A stretch of DNA of 64,000 nt, taken from contig WFNP01000074.1 of the NCBI GenBank assembly GCA_015488535.1, positions 1 through 64,000 on the forward strand, written 5' to 3'. The notes under the pieces are model-generated. The model saw only the letters and a program-made list of their open reading frames with translations. It was not told the origin of the DNA and made no database searches. This document shows, in pieces, positions 63,022 through 64,000 of the stretch. The translations under genes and the position numbers were made by a program. Position 1 is the first letter of the stretch. The number at the start of each line of letters is the position of its first letter. Source of the stretch: Nitratifractor sp. Its GTDB lineage: Bacteria; Campylobacterota; Campylobacteria; Campylobacterales; Sulfurovaceae.

Positions 63022-63078
63022 ATAGAAAAAAGTTTTGCGATTATACAACAAAACTCTTAAAAGTTGATTATATTATAC

Positions 63079-63345
63079 CTATTGATGATTACTGGGGTTA
63101 CATTTGCTTCTACCTGCAAACCAGCCGTTTTTATAATCTTCATTAGAGTTGAATAAATCAGAATTTTTTGTATATTCACCTGTGGCTGTCAGGCATCCAT
63201 CTTCCATCCCTTTTTTAAAACTCTCACTCATATTATCCGGTATCTTCATACTGTTTGGCTTTTGAGGGCTTGGTAATACTCCGCATCCGCTAAATATTGC
63301 AAAAATTATTGCAATACATCCTAAGCTTAATACTTTTTTATACAT
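63079..63345 (-). CDS. Small putative lipoprotein
   Basis: Signal peptide with lipobox-like IFSGCG; 88 aa; no recognised family. Confidence 0.7.
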   Translation of the reverse strand: MYKKVLSLGCIAIIFAIFSGCGVLPSPQKPNSMKIPDNMSESFKKGMEDGCLTATGEYTKNSDLFNSNEDYKNGWFAGRSKCNPSNHQ

Positions 63346-63403
63346 ACTGATACTCCCTTATTTTGATATTATTTGACTATTCTATCCCAAAAAGGAGCAA
63401 AGT

Positions 63404-64000
63404 ATGAAAAAAGATATATTCTTTGTATCAACATTACTGATATCTGTATCGTTGCTAAACGGATATACAGGTATGATAGAAGGTCATGTCAAACCACTAT
63501 CAAAGACAAAGTTTGCCGTATTGGAAAACAATAGCTCAAAGAAGCATATAGTAGATTTTAAAGGTAAAGATTTCATCGTCGTATCAGTCAGAGAAAAAGG
63601 AGCCGACGGTTTAGCCTATGCTATAGACAGAGACGGTGTAGTATGGTGGGGTGCTTCTATCTCATCAGGAGCCAAAGGGCATGAGACTCCATCTGGTATC
63701 TACAGAGTCATCAGAAAAGAGAGATACCATATGTCCAAACAGCACCCAGACCCAAAGGGTAAAAACAATATGGATTTTTCACTCTTTTTCACAAACAGAG
63801 GTCATGCACTTCATATGGGTAATACAAATGCCATGTCACACGGGTGCATACATGTAGGAGAAAAAGGAGCCAATGCTATGTTTAAATGGGCAACTTACAA
63901 AACCAATATAGTAGTAACAAGAGAGCATTATCTGCCGTTTGTATATCATGACCTTATAAAAAGCGGATACAGAGTCAATAAAAATACTCCTGCTTACATA
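63404..64000 (+). CDS. L,D-transpeptidase (YkuD) family protein, truncated by the window end
   Basis: ATG at 63404, signal peptide, ALHMGNTNAMSHGCIHV catalytic motif; open to the last base. Confidence 0.85.
   Translation, partial: MKKDIFFVSTLLISVSLLNGYTGMIEGHVKPLSKTKFAVLENNSSKKHIVDFKGKDFIVVSVREKGADGLAYAIDRDGVVWWGASISSGAKGHETPSGIYRVIRKERYHMSKQHPDPKGKNNMDFSLFFTNRGHALHMGNTNAMSHGCIHVGEKGANAMFKWATYKTNIVVTREHYLPFVYHDLIKSGYRVNKNTPAYI

Overview
AT-rich chromosomal window that looks like a Campylobacterota (epsilonproteobacterial) genome. This is inferred from family-specific proteins (HobA, an HP1021/CemR-like orphan regulator, a BioV-like hydrolase, DUF1882) and from gene orders I recall from Campylobacter/Helicobacter: ispDF-regulator-sat-like-pgpA; clpB-ctpA-purC-purS-purQ-plsC; hemW-rppH-lysC-hobA-holB; aroB-mscS-mtaB-AAA ATPase; gatC/cvpA-fur-lysS-glyA-DUF1882-SPOR. 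Most of the window is densely packed housekeeping genes. I see no rRNA, tRNA, prophage, transposase or CRISPR array. I found no clear multi-gene system of an unknown kind. The best leads are: (1) a conserved-context ATP-sulfurylase homolog whose QxRN, HxxH and GRDHAG motifs are all altered; (2) an FtsH-like membrane AAA protein whose HEXGH zinc-protease motif reads YQSGK; (3) a 344-bp intergenic element bounded by 30-bp near-perfect inverted repeats and filled with a dispersed GGGGTTnAACCCC hairpin family; (4) a YefM/YoeB module with two palindromes centred exactly 30 bp apart; (5) structured leaders before rpmE and rpmB; (6) a 10-copy GCCCAAT heptamer repeat at the left edge; (7) a TSP3-repeat/FISUMP-like lipoprotein with 70-bp in-frame DNA duplications. 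All homology statements come from reading motifs by eye; no searches were run.
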